The translations under genes and the position numbers were made by a program. 64,000 nt of DNA, taken from Septoria linicola (Eukaryota > Ascomycota > Dothideomycetes > Mycosphaerellales > Mycosphaerellaceae). This document shows positions 42,443 through 53,988 of this stretch, one piece after another; within the stretch, counting starts at the first letter, position 1; the number at the start of each line of letters is the position of its first letter. The stretch is taken from contig CP099418.1 of NCBI GenBank assembly GCA_024114885.1, positions 5,270,001-5,334,000 on the forward strand, given 5' to 3'. The notes beneath the pieces were generated by a model. It worked only from the letters and a program-made list of their open reading frames with translations, was not told the DNA's origin and searched no databases.

Positions 42443-44873
42443 ATGTCGAGCAGAGCAGGGGCACGACTCCAGCACAGAAGTGGTGGTGGCTATGGCACGA
42501 CACGCAGCAACCGCGCGTTGGCTACGGTGAGGCCGGCCATTCTGACTGCTGCACGATTATGTCTGGTTCCTCTGGCCAGCGCAGCGCCTCTGCACCTCTT
42601 TGGCGTACACACATCAGAAGCCGACGAGGACCTGCCCAAAGATGCCGACGACCCAAGTCTCTGGATCTATCTCTCCGTGGCGGTATTCCTGGTGCTGCTT
42701 GGTGGTGTCTTCGCCGGACTTACAATTGCGTTGATGGGTCAGGACGAAACATATCTCCAAGTCATTGCCACGAGTGGGGAAGGAAGCGAGAAGAGACATG
42801 CTGCGAAGGTTCTGAAGCTGTTGAACAAGGGCAAGCATTGGGTTCTGGTGACGCTGTTGCTGAGCAATGTTATCACCAACGAGACTTTGCCCATTGTTCT
42901 GGACCGCAGTCTAGGTGGTGGCTGGCCTGCAGTCGTTAGCAGTACTGTGTTGATCGGTGGGTGGAATGGACACGATACAGCAGACAGGCGATGCTAACAT
43001 TTGACTAGTCATTTTCGGCGAGGTCGCGCCTCAGTCTGTGTGCGTGCGCTATGGGCTCTCCATTGGAGCTTTCATGGCGCCTGCCGTGCTCGCCCTCATG
43101 TGGATCATGTCTCCAGTAGCATGGCCAACCGCGAAACTTCTCGACTATCTCCTGGGAGAAGAGCATGGTACCATGTACAAAAAGGCTGGCTTGAAGACTC
43201 TGGTGACTCTGCACAAGACACTGGGAGGTGGAGCAGGCGAGCAGCTGATGGAGGACGAGGTGACCATCATCAACAGTGTGCTGGACTTGAAGGACAAGCC
43301 GGTCGGGGACATCATGACACCTATGCAGGACGTATTCACGATGAGTGCGGATACTGTCTTGGATGAGCGCATGATGGACACCATCCTCAGCCAAGGATAC
43401 TCTCGTATCCCGATCTACGCCCCCGACAATTCGAGGAACTTCATCGGCATGCTTCTGGTCAAGATCTTGATCACCTACGACCCAGAGGACTGCAAGCGAG
43501 TACGCGATTTCGCTCTTGCTACCCTGCCCGAGACTGCTCCCCACACTTCATGCCTCGACATCATCAACTTCTTCCAAGAAGGCAAGAGTCACATGGTCCT
43601 GGTCTCTGACTTCCCTGGTCAAGACAAGGGGGCTACCGGTGTGGTCACCCTGGAGGATGTCATTGAGGAGCTGATTGGAGAGGAGATCATCGACGAGTCC
43701 GATGTGTTTGTGGACGTGCACAAGGCTATTCGCCGAATGGCACCTGCTCCCAAAACTCGATTCCGTGGTCGACCCGCGGAGCCAGGCAATGCGATGGATG
43801 ACGATGACGATGCTAAGGAAAGTGACGAGAATCAACCTCTACTAGGCAAGAAGGACAGCGACAGGTCGAGGAACCCGAGCCTCGCGAACGGCCAGACGAC
43901 TTTCATGATGCGTAGGAAGAGCAGTGCCGCATCTGACCTTACGCGCGATAAGCCAAGACCCGTCGCCGTCCGCAGCCATCCATCTGATCTAAAGGAGCAC
44001 CTGAAGCATCTTGGTCCAAGCAATGCCGCAAGTCATCCTAAGTCGACCAAGTTCACCAGCGTCAAGATCAAGCCTGGTGTCAGCACAATTCCCGAGAATA
44101 AGCCAATCACGACCGGCGAAATCCACGAGGAGCCCCACAAGCTTGATCCTAATCACCCTCATGTCGATGATGCCGTGGAGGCTTTGAAGTCTGGACGACC
44201 TCGAGGCGCTTCTGGCGGCGCAGCAGCGCTATATGGCACGATGACCACGCCCCTGGAACGGCGGCTGAGCTCGCCAGAGGCCACGCGCATGACCGTACAA
44301 GAGGCAAACCAGCAGGCTAAAGAGAACGCATCGCCTGTACCCGTGGACCAACCGCAGCAGCCGACTAGCGCTCTTGGTCGAGATGCTCAACAGCAAGCTG
44401 AAAACGATGATGATCATGCCGACAATGAGCAAAGCCGTCAAGGGTCGGCTGCTCCGCTCGAACCGCTTGTGCTACCCGAGAAGATGGTCGTCGGCGCGCA
44501 GCAGGAGATTGAGGAGGATGATCAGGTGGGTGAGCTTGGTAACTCCACCAGCGAGAACGGTCGAGGCAAAAAGAGGTTACAGGCTCGATCGGGCTCGATC
44601 ACTGAGTCAACTATCGAAGTCGGTGGAATGAAGAAGGTCGTGCTGGAGACGACCTCATCTTCGGAGGATGGATCAGGGTCGCAGGATGGAAACGTCTCAC
44701 CCGGGACGTCGCGACACAGCAGCAATGGCTATACAAACGGCGAAGACGGCGCTGCAGACAAGAAAGACGATGTCGACACACAAGACCACGCGACAGGCTC
44801 GAACGCCGACAAGAAGAAGAGGAAGAAGCGTGGCAAGAGAAAGAAGGGCACGAGTTCTCCCAGCGGTGATTGA
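42443..44873 (+). CDS. MAM3: CNNM/CorC-type transporter protein Mam3, 792 aa
   Basis: Vacuolar membrane protein of the DUF21-CBS family; yeast Mam3 affects Mg, Mn, Co and Zn handling. Exons 42443-42956 and 43009-44873. A signal/anchor-like hydrophobic start is followed by the DUF21 domain, with helices around WIYLSVAVFLVLLGGVFAG, HWVLVTLLLSNVITNETLPI and VIFGEVAPQSVCVRYGLSIG (last one formed across the intron). Paired CBS repeats begin near KPVGDIMTPMQDVFTM, continue with GYSRIPIYAPD and finish at GVVTLEDVIEELIGEEIIDE. The ~380-residue tail is acidic, Ser rich and ends in a Lys/Arg-rich cluster (KKKRKKRGKRKKG). The tail is longer than in yeast. Confidence 0.93.
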
Positions 44874-45369
44874 TCGCTAATGAGGAGCAGTGGAAGTGCA
44901 AGTGATGAGACTGTCATCGGTCCAGATATAGATGACGTCGAGGATATGGCGGAGAACTTATCACGGACTTCGACTGTGTCTTCGAGGGAGGGCGGTGTGC
45001 TGCTGACAGAAGAGCGATGGTACGAAAGAGGACAGTTCAAGGTCGGCGGCTGTCTGAATGATGGTTGTCTCCATAGGGGGGACCATCACCACAAGGACGA
45101 GCAGCATGAACATCGTGGGTGATGTGGCCCACTGGTTGTATTTGGTACAAAAAGGGTAATGAGCAGTCTGTACAATACTTCACAGCTTCTTCTGGGTGGG
45201 TGGAAACAAGGCCGGGCATCAGCATAGCACATGGCGAAAATGAAAAGAGTACAGCTTCTAGTCGACTTCCATGTCGGTTGCGCGCGAGCAGGAAAGATGT
45301 ACTGATGCCAAAATCTCTTCGACTCGTTCTTCGGCGAAGCAGAGCCTAGCCTCCTGGACGCATTTCTGC
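44874..45369. other. Tail-to-tail intergenic region
   Basis: 496 bp between the MAM3 stop and a leftward small secreted protein gene. The frame at 44880-45122 is acidic chance sequence directly following the MAM3 stop. No gene is supported. Confidence 0.45.
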
Positions 45370-45738
45370 TCAGGCGCAATATACCTGTCCCAAATACTTC
45401 CCCTTGAAATTCGGATCCTCGACGCAATCGCGCGTTCCTTGCGGGTTGGTCGCCTCTGCGAAGACCTCCTTTGGGTACTGGAATTCTCCCTCGGATGCTG
45501 GCGAGCCGGAGCAGCAGTATGTGTGCCAGCCTCGTGATTCGCAGAAGTTAGTGCCTGGGACGATGATTAGAAAGATTGTTCTGCTTGACAACAACATTAT
45601 GGCGTGCATGGATGTGGGTGTGTACGAACCTGCTGTGCCGCTGTTACAGTATCTCCATCCTGGGCCGGGGAGTTGTGCGAGGACGCTGCTGGCTGTGCAG
45701 AGGAGGGTTGTTGCGCAAAACATGACTGCGTTTGGCAT
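45370..45738 (-). CDS. Small secreted cysteine-rich protein, 97 aa (effector candidate)
   Basis: Exon 1 is 45738-45630 and exon 2 is 45554-45370; the 75-nt intron splits a Gly codon. The signal peptide has a core of MFCATTLLCTASSVLA ending before QLPGPGW. The mature chain carries six Cys in the order YC, NFC, YCC, DC and a penultimate VYCA, so three disulfides are possible. It is otherwise polar, with aromatic residues (GPGWRYCNSGTA, ESRGWHTYCC, FKGKYLGQVYCA). No family is recognised. Reading through the intron would insert a hydrophobic segment, which argues that the spliced form is correct. Located between MAM3 and a secreted amidase. Confidence 0.72.
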   Translation of the reverse strand: MPNAVMFCATTLLCTASSVLAQLPGPGWRYCNSGTAGSYTPTSMHAIMLLSSRTIFLIIVPGTNFCESRGWHTYCCSGSPASEGEFQYPKEVFAEATNPQGTRDCVEDPNFKGKYLGQVYCA

Positions 45739-46638
45739 TTTGGCGGTGATGGGAAGACTATGCGAGCTTGCCTACCGCGTGACAGCGTGGTGGACGACAG
45801 GTCTGATATATCGACGACTTTCGAACAATCTGGATGGCGATCGTTCTAGACTTGACCGCGATGCTTGGTATGTCTTTCGATGGGCGAGTCCATTGGCTGC
45901 GCTATGCTGAGCCGATATTTGGCGATGGAGGAGCCGATTTGGGCCCGGTGGCATGGCTTCACAACGCGGGCGTCAGCTAGGGCTGGATTAGGTGTCCGAT
46001 ATGGACTTCAGAGCCCATGGTGCGTACGTCGTGCCTTTCTGGTCGCCAGGTGAAGACGCAGAGGGGCTGAGAAGTCGAGCTGCAACAAGCATACCTGGAG
46101 TTGAAAGACATAAGGCATAACAGCGATGCTACTTGCGACAGCCTTACAACACGATAGCACCGCATCTCGTTCAGCGCATCGGCTGGGTTATGCTTAGGAA
46201 TATGTGTCCGATGATGCTCAAACGTCACATGAATGAGCACCGCCAGCTGCGCAGACCGCAAGATGTGACTCCCGTCCCCACGCTGGGCGATGCCATCGAG
46301 TCCATATTCGTTGCATGTTGATCACATACTGCACCAATGCTATAGCATTTCGAGCAGTATGATAAACAGATGCAGAGAACAGTGCGCCGGACTAAGGCTG
46401 GACAAAGCAGCGCCCGTAAAATTGGAGTTTTTGAAGAAGAATGTGCCGCTTTGAAGTTGAGTCGGGGTGAGAGAAGCCGCGGAGTGGTAGACAAAGGCCG
46501 GTGGATGCACATTCAGCCTAGAGAAGTACAATACCATGCGTTGTTCTTTGTGATTGTGGCCAGACGTCAGCGCCTTCGGTGTCTTGGAATCTTGCGGACA
46601 GTATGGACGCTGCAATCTTGTGACTGCGAAACATTATC
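45739..46638. other. Intergenic, 900 bp
   Basis: Divergent region between the small Cys-rich protein gene and the amidase. Short frames on both strands (for example 46225-46615) encode unrelated low-quality peptides without signals. Ordinary composition. Confidence 0.45.
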
Positions 46639-48526
46639 ATGAGAACACGACTCATTTTAGCAGCACTATTTCGTGTTGCCTTGCTCACATTCGTGGATGG
46701 CACACTGTCCATTCGCCAAGAAACGACTTGCACAGATAACTTTCCAGACCTCTTAGATGCCGACCTAGAAACCGTTACTGCCGGGCTCGGTAGTGGACTC
46801 TTCAACAGTGTGGACCTGGTCAGAGCCTATACAGCACGAATCCAGGAAGTCAACGAAGACCTCCATGTCATCAACGAACTCAATCCTGATGCGTTAGCGA
46901 TTGCTGCTGAGCGCGATGCACAGCGCGCCAATGGCACTAGTCTGGGCCCCCTTCACGGCATACCCATACTGTTGAAGGATAACATCGCTACGGACGATCA
47001 GATGAACAATACTGCAGGCTCATATGTGCTCTTGGGCACAAAAGTACCACGCGACTCCACAGTCGCTGCGAAGCTACGAGCAGCCGGTGCAATCCTCCTT
47101 GGCAAAGCAAACTTGAGCCAATGGATGCAGTTCCGCTCGGTCAACACGACATCCGGCTGGTCTGCATATGGTGGTCAGGTCAAAGGTGGATATGTCGAAG
47201 ATCAGGAGCCCAACGGAAGCTCGAGCGGAAGTGCAGTGGCCGCATCTCTCGGACTGGCATTTGCCGCTATTGGTACAGAGACACTGGGCTCGATAGTCTT
47301 TCCAGCTGCTGTCAACAACGTAGTTGGCATCAAGCCAACCGTCGGCCTCACCAGTCGCCACTTGGTCATACCAAATTCAAAGCGCCAAGATACAGTCGGA
47401 CCCATTGCAAGAACAGTCAAAGATGCGGCTTTGATCTTACAGACCATCGCGGGTGTTGACGAGCGGGACAACTATACGTCAGTGATCCCAGAGAACGGAA
47501 CCATCCCCGACTACATCGCTGCCTGCAGAGAAGATGCCCTCGAAGGCGTCAGAATTGGGATCCCATACAACATCGTCGAGGGCTATTCTCAATTCCTGGA
47601 GCCCTCTCTCCTTGCGGCATTTGACGATGCAATTCAGCAAATCTCAGCAGCTGGCGCTATAATCGTCGAAGCTAACTTCACCGAAGACGCATTCGAGACC
47701 TTCCAGTCCGACCAGAACAATTCCCTTGTGCTCACAGCAGACTTCACTTCTGGCATAGAGAAATACCTCTCTCAACTCACCGACAACCCTCTTCAACTCA
47801 AGAACCTCTCCGATATTCGCGACCATACGCAATCCCATCCCTCAGAAGCCTACCCAACCCGCAACACACTAATCTGGGACCTCGCCCTGTCATCGTCGAA
47901 CCTCACCTCCACATCCCCTTCAATCTACCAAGCCTACCAATCCGCCCTGCCCCTCGCCTCCCTCATCCTGCACTCCGCCTTAGACGATAACAACGCCAGC
48001 GCTCTGCTCCTCCCTACCATCATATCTGCAGCCATTCCTGCAGTCATTGGCAGCCCAATCATAACCGTCCCCATGGGCGCTTACGACAATACAACAAAGG
48101 TCGTGATGAATGAATGGGGAGACTTGGTTCGAACAGCGCCGAACGTGCCGTTCGGAGTGGCGTTTCTGGGGAGGAAGTGGAGTGAGAAGGAGTTGGTGGG
48201 GTTTGCGTATGCATTTGAGCAGAGGACGGGGTGGAGGGGAAGAGTGAAGCCGAAGGTTGTGCCGGCGGTGGGTTTGGGCGATGTTGTTGGTGACGATGGT
48301 GGGAAGGGGAGGAATGAGTGTAGACCTGGTGGGGGTGATATGCTCGGTGAGAGTGTAAATGGCACAGGGTAAGTTCACTACGCCCTGTTGGCTGTCTTGA
48401 CTGATCTGTTATCCCACTGACCATCATCTTCCTCTCAGCCCAACGAACCACAGCGGCCGCTCGAAACCAGCGCTTCTTCACACCCTCTCCGCACTTATTG
48501 TTATCCTCATCGCTCTGGCATTCTGA
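46639..48526 (+). CDS. Secreted, probably GPI-anchored amidase-signature protein, 605 aa
   Basis: Amidase-signature hydrolase exported through the secretory route. Exons 46639-48368 and 48439-48526. The signal peptide is a hydrophobic start (LILAALFRVALLTFVDG). The Ser-cisSer-Lys triad is present: LLKDNIA (Lys 113), GSSSGSAVAA (193-202) and TETLGSI (Ser 218). Many N-x-S/T sequons fit an exported glycoprotein. The small second exon adds a Ser/Gly linker and a terminal hydrophobic stretch (LLHTLSALIVILIALAF), the form of a GPI-attachment signal. Ignoring the intron ends the protein four bases later at a TAA. Substrate unknown. Confidence 0.85.
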
Positions 48527-49935
48527 TTTCCACGATCTAAAACCCCCTCCCATCCAATCGTCCAGCAAACCTGCGTGTTCTCGGACCAGTTAGCAAGTAC
48601 CCTCACTGCTTACTCCGCTGCGCAAAAAGGTGTATGTGTGACGATGGTTCAGGCGATGTCGGAAGAAAATCGAGTCTTCAATGAATGCAAGTCCTGAAAG
48701 GGAGCTTTTTTGTTCTCTGCTCGGCAAAATGGAGTCTAATCATTCCATCTTTTCTGGCGGCAATGTTGTTGCTGTAGGGACGAACTTACTTCCAAGCAAC
48801 GATCGCTGCATATTGATCGACGAGAGAAACAAATATGAATGACAATGACAGGATGATATAGAATGAGCATAGCAATAGCAATAGCAATAGCAGCAACACT
48901 TGCACTCCGCGAGCCACAACTCTTATACCTTTACCTCCCTCTACACCCACACGCTCCAAATAACTCGGTGTCTCTAAGCAGTCACTCACAATGCCCATCC
49001 ACTCATTCCTTCTCTGCTAAGCATACATTACACACAACCAACCCGCTGGCCGTCTCACCCACCACGTCTTGGCTTGACAGTACAAGCATCACGATGAGCC
49101 ATACTCCATCATCTCCTACCACGACCACATACCACAACCACATCGACCGCTATTCCGAAATTATGCAAATGTCAGAACTCCCGTAGTAGAACAAAATGAG
49201 ACACCGCTGACAAGATGGGCATGTACCACTGCACAGATCTACACACATGCCTGTACTGTATGGAGCCCTGGAGACTTACTGGTTGTGGTGTTGACGTCTC
49301 ATCCCGACTCGTCTTGGCAATATGATGAGCCATCGTGGTTCATATCTACTCAGCCTGAGCCGGAGCTCACAGTACTTGCCTCAGGTGCGATCACTGGATC
49401 GATTCTCATGTCATCAACCGTTTGAGCGGAGCACACAAGTTATGCACACGACCTAACCACATCAGCACGTTGGAAGATTGACATGTAATGGCAGGCAGTC
49501 AGTCACGATGAGCCATACTGAGTCAAGCAAACATGCAGCCGCAGCAGGTAGCACATCTCGAATTGCTTTGGAATGCTTTTGCGTAAGCTATACACGACAG
49601 TCCAGTCAAGTCAAACACAACTCCTTCGCATGCCTAGAAAGCAACAAGGCAATGCTTTCGTTTCTCTGCCCTTCCAGCGCCGACGCTAAATATACTTAGT
49701 ACAATCCACAATTCATGCTCAGTTTTTGTTGATGACCGCCAACACGATACGAAACCAGAACACCGTAAAGCTCCCTATCCTTGCCTCACGCTCTTGTGCA
49801 AAGCCCGTCTTTATCTCCCAACACCACAACATCCTCTCACGTTCTAACAAGAAGCGTGCTCATGCAATCCAACTTTTGGTCTATTTCGTTCTCCTGCTTG
49901 TCTGGCACGGCTCTATACTTCAGCCCATCGAATGC
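48527..49935. other. 1.4-kb tail-to-tail region without a supportable gene
   Basis: Lies between the amidase and the SPxK protein gene. The frame 48863-49186 starts inside a hexanucleotide repeat and has a low-complexity product. The frame 49726-50160 runs antisense into the SPxK gene. Two copies of gatgagccatact occur near 49094 and 49507. Nothing else stands out. Confidence 0.45.
48869..48892. repeat. Hexanucleotide microsatellite (ATAGCA)x4
   Basis: Four exact tandem copies of ATAGCA, followed by GCAGCA-like sequence. No gene is supported across it, so functional effect is unlikely. Confidence 0.85.
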
Positions 49936-52527
49936 CTAGTTCCTCTTCTTCGGCTGACTGAGCGCCGCAAGCCTAGCCTGACTGATCGTCGTAGCCGTGC
50001 TAGGACGAGGCGCAGGCTTCTTCACCGGGCTCACTGCACTCTTTGCACCTTTCGGCTTCACACCAAGTGTGGTGCGACGAGCGGCAGCAGCAGCGGTCAT
50101 TTGCGTTGCAGCTCTGGGCACAGTAGAAGTAGTTGTAGAACTCTTGACGGGCTTAGGTGACGGAGCGCTCAGCTTTGAACGCTTGGCGGGACGCTGCTCA
50201 GCTTCATCATCGTCTTCGATGACGGGGGTGTTCTCCTTATCGGAGACCATCTCGACATCAGTGGCTGCCTTGGCTACAGTGACTCTGTTCTCGAAATCGA
50301 ATTTGCGCTTCTTGGTGCCGATTGGAGGGGACACTATCTCATCTGTGGCAGAGGTCGCTTTTCGGTTCTCAAAGTCGAACTTGCGCTTCTTTGTGCTCAT
50401 CGGCGAGGCGACTGAAGTCGCAGCATCTGCTGAGACGTAGCGGATAGTTGCAGGGCGGGCATGACGTGCAGCAGAAGCTGGCGCGTTAGGTGACTGTGCA
50501 AAGACGATATCGTGGTCGCCAGCCCGGAACGTGAAGTCCTGAGGGCCAGCAGTCTGGCGGCGCTTCTGAGGAGATGGTGATAGTGATGGCACACGATCGT
50601 AGGTCGGCACGGCGAGTGGTAATTGAGGATATGCAGTCTCGGATTGTGCTTGCGGTATTGGTCCAGCGACGACATCAGACGTGCGGTCAGACTTAGGAGA
50701 AGGTGTAGGTGTCTTCGAGTCAGAGCTGGATGCCGCATCCGACATTTTCGTATCACGAGCCTTGGTCGACGAGGAGAAATCGACATGCTTTCGCGCCTGT
50801 GTAGTTGAGGGCGGAGCTACGGGCAGAGCTTTGTTGAGCACTGCAGCCTTCTTGCCGGGTGGTGTGGCTAGATGTGTGCCCGCAGCTACCTTTGATGGAT
50901 CGTCCGAGTAGAGTCGCTGTGGCGAACGAAGAATCGATTTCATCGGCGATTGTCGCAGGAGATTGAAGCGTCCCATGAGTTTGCTGGTGGTATCCTTTCC
51001 AGGCGTGTCTTCGGCATTGCTTGCGCTTGCCATGGGCAGTTTTGTCGGTGATCGCGACAAGAACGGTACCGCGGGTGCCGCAGCAGTCTGGAACGGGTCT
51101 TCCTCATTGGTCTTCACAACAGCAGCCTTGACAGGCGAGCGAGACAAGAAAGGCACTGGCTTTTCCTTGGGGGCAGCAGCATTGTCCTGATCACCCTCGA
51201 CGTGCTTTTTGAACAATTCTGCCTTGGCTGGTGTGCGAGCAAACGATGCGCTCATCATCGAGGCTGGCTTCTCCACAGGCGCGGCCACTGTAGTTGTCGG
51301 GGCAAACAAGCTGGCTTTCGCAGGTGATCGTGCAAGTAGAGGGGTCGAGGTCTTGGGCTCCTCAAAAAGTGCCGTCTTCTTCATCGCAGACTTGAGAGGT
51401 GCCTTTGCTGGAGTGAACTGCGGTGCTGGAATCTTGCAAGCAGCCTTTGTGCTCTTCACACTCGCGGCTCTCGCCAGTGAGGCCTGTGTTGGAGTTGATA
51501 ATGTAACGACCCTGGTCTGCTTGTTCGGAGTCGCGGGAGTAGACTTATCGCCATCGCTTGATGTGGGACGGGTGACCGACACATCGTCAGTCTCTACACG
51601 CTTGACACGCTTCGCTGGCGAGGACTCTGCCGCTGCTTGCTTGAGATCCTTGAAAGATGTGGAGCGTGGTAGAGCACTTCCCTTGAACGACGGGGTTGCC
51701 TTCGGTCCTTCCCTCGAGTTGGGTCTGGAAGGTGTATCCGGCTCGTCTAGCTTTGCTTTTGAAGGACTGCGCTTCAACGACTTGACCTCGGTCTGCTTGC
51801 TCTCGATCACCGGCTTGACTGCTCTCCACGCACTCGCATGATTGGCAATCGAGTCCATCTTCTGCTGCTCCATCAGATGTGCTTGGGAGAATCTGCCCTT
51901 TGGCTTGGCCAGCTTGCGCGCAGTCAGGATCTCATCAATCGTCTGCGGCGCATCTCCCTCTGCCACCATCTGTTGACGAATGCGTGCTGCCTCTTCCCGC
52001 TTCTCCGACATCAGCCTCTTCGCCTCAGGACTGAGCTCGAGAGAGAATTCTCTGCGGAACGTGAACTGGTATGATGGCGACTTGGCGTCCTTTTCAAGAT
52101 CTCGCGATCGAGTCGGTGTGCCTTGTAGAGCTCCAATGCTGGATTTCTGCTTGGGCGGCTCGGTGTGCGGCGCCATGATGGAGAAGCCCAGATGGCGGGC
52201 CTCGTCTCTCGCCTTCACGGTCGACTGGTGGTACAGTTGTGGGTGCATCTCCTGGGCATCGGGCTTGATCGGGGTGCCCTTGCTCGGCGTCTCGCGTGCA
52301 GCTGGTCGAGCGAGGTTTTTCGGCAAGCTCGGGTAGGAAAAGGTGGCTGTGGTGGGCGAGGCAGACTTGGGAAATGCGCCGGGCATTTCATCGTCTTCCT
52401 CGAGAGCCGAGAGCTTCGCTGGGACGGTTCGAGGAGTGCGGATGGGGGCATCGTGGGACAGCGACGCTCGCTGTGGAGTGCTTGCCGCGCTCTGGTTGCG
52501 CAGACGCGCTGAGCTGCGCCGAGCCAT
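49936..52527 (-). CDS. Large disordered protein with SPxK repeats and twin KKRKFDFENR motifs, 863 aa
   Basis: Intronless; family not named with confidence. The start is MARRSSARLRNQ. A short helical, probably folded part lies in the first third (REFSLELSPEAKRLMSEKRE and a following Arg/Glu-rich helix). The rest is basic and Ser/Pro/Thr/Lys rich. A module of the form F/L-x-R-S/T-P-x-K recurs with ~30-residue spacing at about 51325, 51232, 51136, 51052 and 50948. KKRKFDFENR occurs twice (50365-50391 and 50287-50313), a likely nuclear signal. Many SP/TP sites suggest CDK control and a chromosome or spindle role; this is inference. Confidence 0.78.
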   Translation of the reverse strand: MARRSSARLRNQSAASTPQRASLSHDAPIRTPRTVPAKLSALEEDDEMPGAFPKSASPTTATFSYPSLPKNLARPAARETPSKGTPIKPDAQEMHPQLYHQSTVKARDEARHLGFSIMAPHTEPPKQKSSIGALQGTPTRSRDLEKDAKSPSYQFTFRREFSLELSPEAKRLMSEKREEAARIRQQMVAEGDAPQTIDEILTARKLAKPKGRFSQAHLMEQQKMDSIANHASAWRAVKPVIESKQTEVKSLKRSPSKAKLDEPDTPSRPNSREGPKATPSFKGSALPRSTSFKDLKQAAAESSPAKRVKRVETDDVSVTRPTSSDGDKSTPATPNKQTRVVTLSTPTQASLARAASVKSTKAACKIPAPQFTPAKAPLKSAMKKTALFEEPKTSTPLLARSPAKASLFAPTTTVAAPVEKPASMMSASFARTPAKAELFKKHVEGDQDNAAAPKEKPVPFLSRSPVKAAVVKTNEEDPFQTAAAPAVPFLSRSPTKLPMASASNAEDTPGKDTTSKLMGRFNLLRQSPMKSILRSPQRLYSDDPSKVAAGTHLATPPGKKAAVLNKALPVAPPSTTQARKHVDFSSSTKARDTKMSDAASSSDSKTPTPSPKSDRTSDVVAGPIPQAQSETAYPQLPLAVPTYDRVPSLSPSPQKRRQTAGPQDFTFRAGDHDIVFAQSPNAPASAARHARPATIRYVSADAATSVASPMSTKKRKFDFENRKATSATDEIVSPPIGTKKRKFDFENRVTVAKAATDVEMVSDKENTPVIEDDDEAEQRPAKRSKLSAPSPKPVKSSTTTSTVPRAATQMTAAAAARRTTLGVKPKGAKSAVSPVKKPAPRPSTATTISQARLAALSQPKKRN

Positions 52528-53988
52528 GATCGGCAGTAACAACCAGGTCAATCACTTAATCAATCAATCGGCCAAAGTGGATGTGAGGTCAAGGGTAGCA
52601 GGTCGCTTCGCAGGCCAGCCCAAATTTCCAAGGCGCAGTCGTTGAACAGATTGGTGCGTGCGTCGAGCTGATGCAACGTCCGATAAGCATTTGGCCTCGC
52701 ATGTTTGTCGGTAAGCGGGCGTTGTCAGGGACAACGAAGAACTGTTGGCCCGTGCCTGAGCTGCATAGCTTGACCGATGCACGGCATCCTCATTATGCAT
52801 CGTGCTCTGATAGTAATGAATGCACCACGTCAGTGTCAATCGATGAGCACAGGCAGTATAAGCCGACAACAAGGAGCGATGCAACTCGCAAAGGTCGCGC
52901 TAGCCTCAAGATCAACTGTCTAGCCTGCTACGAGAGCTCAAAGCGATACAATTCATTGAGCCGACGGACACGCCACTCACTGGCACGGTTCTCAAAGCCT
53001 TAGGTCGAGACACAATTGTCAGTCTCTCATTTCATACCTCTGGCTCAATCGGAAGTGCCTGTCAGCCTTCTACTGCTCAGTCTTGGATCGATGCGTTCGA
53101 GTGTCGCAGGGAGGGATATAGATCCCTCGCGAACCGAACATATCAACGATCGTGCAAGGCTTCGTAGTCAAGTCAGAAAGTCGCTAGTTCTAACTAGTGC
53201 CTGGCAGAAATGGATGAACCTATCTTCGCACAGCAAGGAACGAAAGATGTGCCTTGTATCAAAAAATGTGGGAACTCGACCATATTAGACCATGCTGATT
53301 GTTTTGCTTTCCAAGTTCAACCGCCGCTCTTCTCTTGTCTCCACTAGAATACTGCTGACACTTTTCCGCCCTCTTCGCCAAGAAGCAGACTTTCATGCTT
53401 CCATTGCGCCGAAGGTCAAGGTATTCGTGTGATCGGAGTCGTGCCGAGAAAATGATCGTGCAAACGCCAGTGCGTAAGTCGTCAGCTTTATCATTGATTT
53501 CTGCAGTACAATTCGACAGTCGAATATGCCACGGAATTGATCGGTAAAGCGTCCTAACCTTCGAAGCATCTACTTGAGCGCGGTTGTTCGTTTGTTTTCC
53601 AGCGGAGAGCAGCTTTGATCATCGGCCGTCCGACCTAATGGAACTAGTTGCTTGACCATGCTCACGCATCACGAGTAGGAAGTGCTTGTCAGACTTTTGG
53701 TTTGGTCTGCAGTCCGAAGTCATGATGGAGTTCCGGTTCTCCCAGCCTCCCTGCATGCCAAGCCCAGGACCTGGAGGTTAGGTCTTGCATCAATCACAGC
53801 ATCACGCCGTCGATCATCTCGAGCGAGGAATGCCCATCTCGTGCAGTCTAGCGGAGTGTAGTAGCACAGGAGAATCAAGACCTCCCCTTAGACTATAGTC
53901 TTACCGTCCCACTTCCTTACCACATCTTCCCTCCCATCTCACTACCAGAATACACGCATCCGTCTATCTATCTTTCCAATTGGCAGAG
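52528..53988. other. 1.46-kb divergent region without a supportable gene
   Basis: Lies between the SPxK gene and a small secreted protein gene. The frames at 52671-53003 and 53016-53288 show no signal peptide, domain or intron pattern. Composition is ordinary. The last ~80 bp is CT-rich (ccatcttccctcccatctc), as expected of a fungal core promoter. Confidence 0.45.

Noticed and set aside
48863..49186. 107-codon frame with an Ala/Ile-rich start resembling a signal peptide
   Set aside because: The hydrophobic start is simply the translated ATAGCA microsatellite, and the rest is low-complexity Ser/Thr/His.
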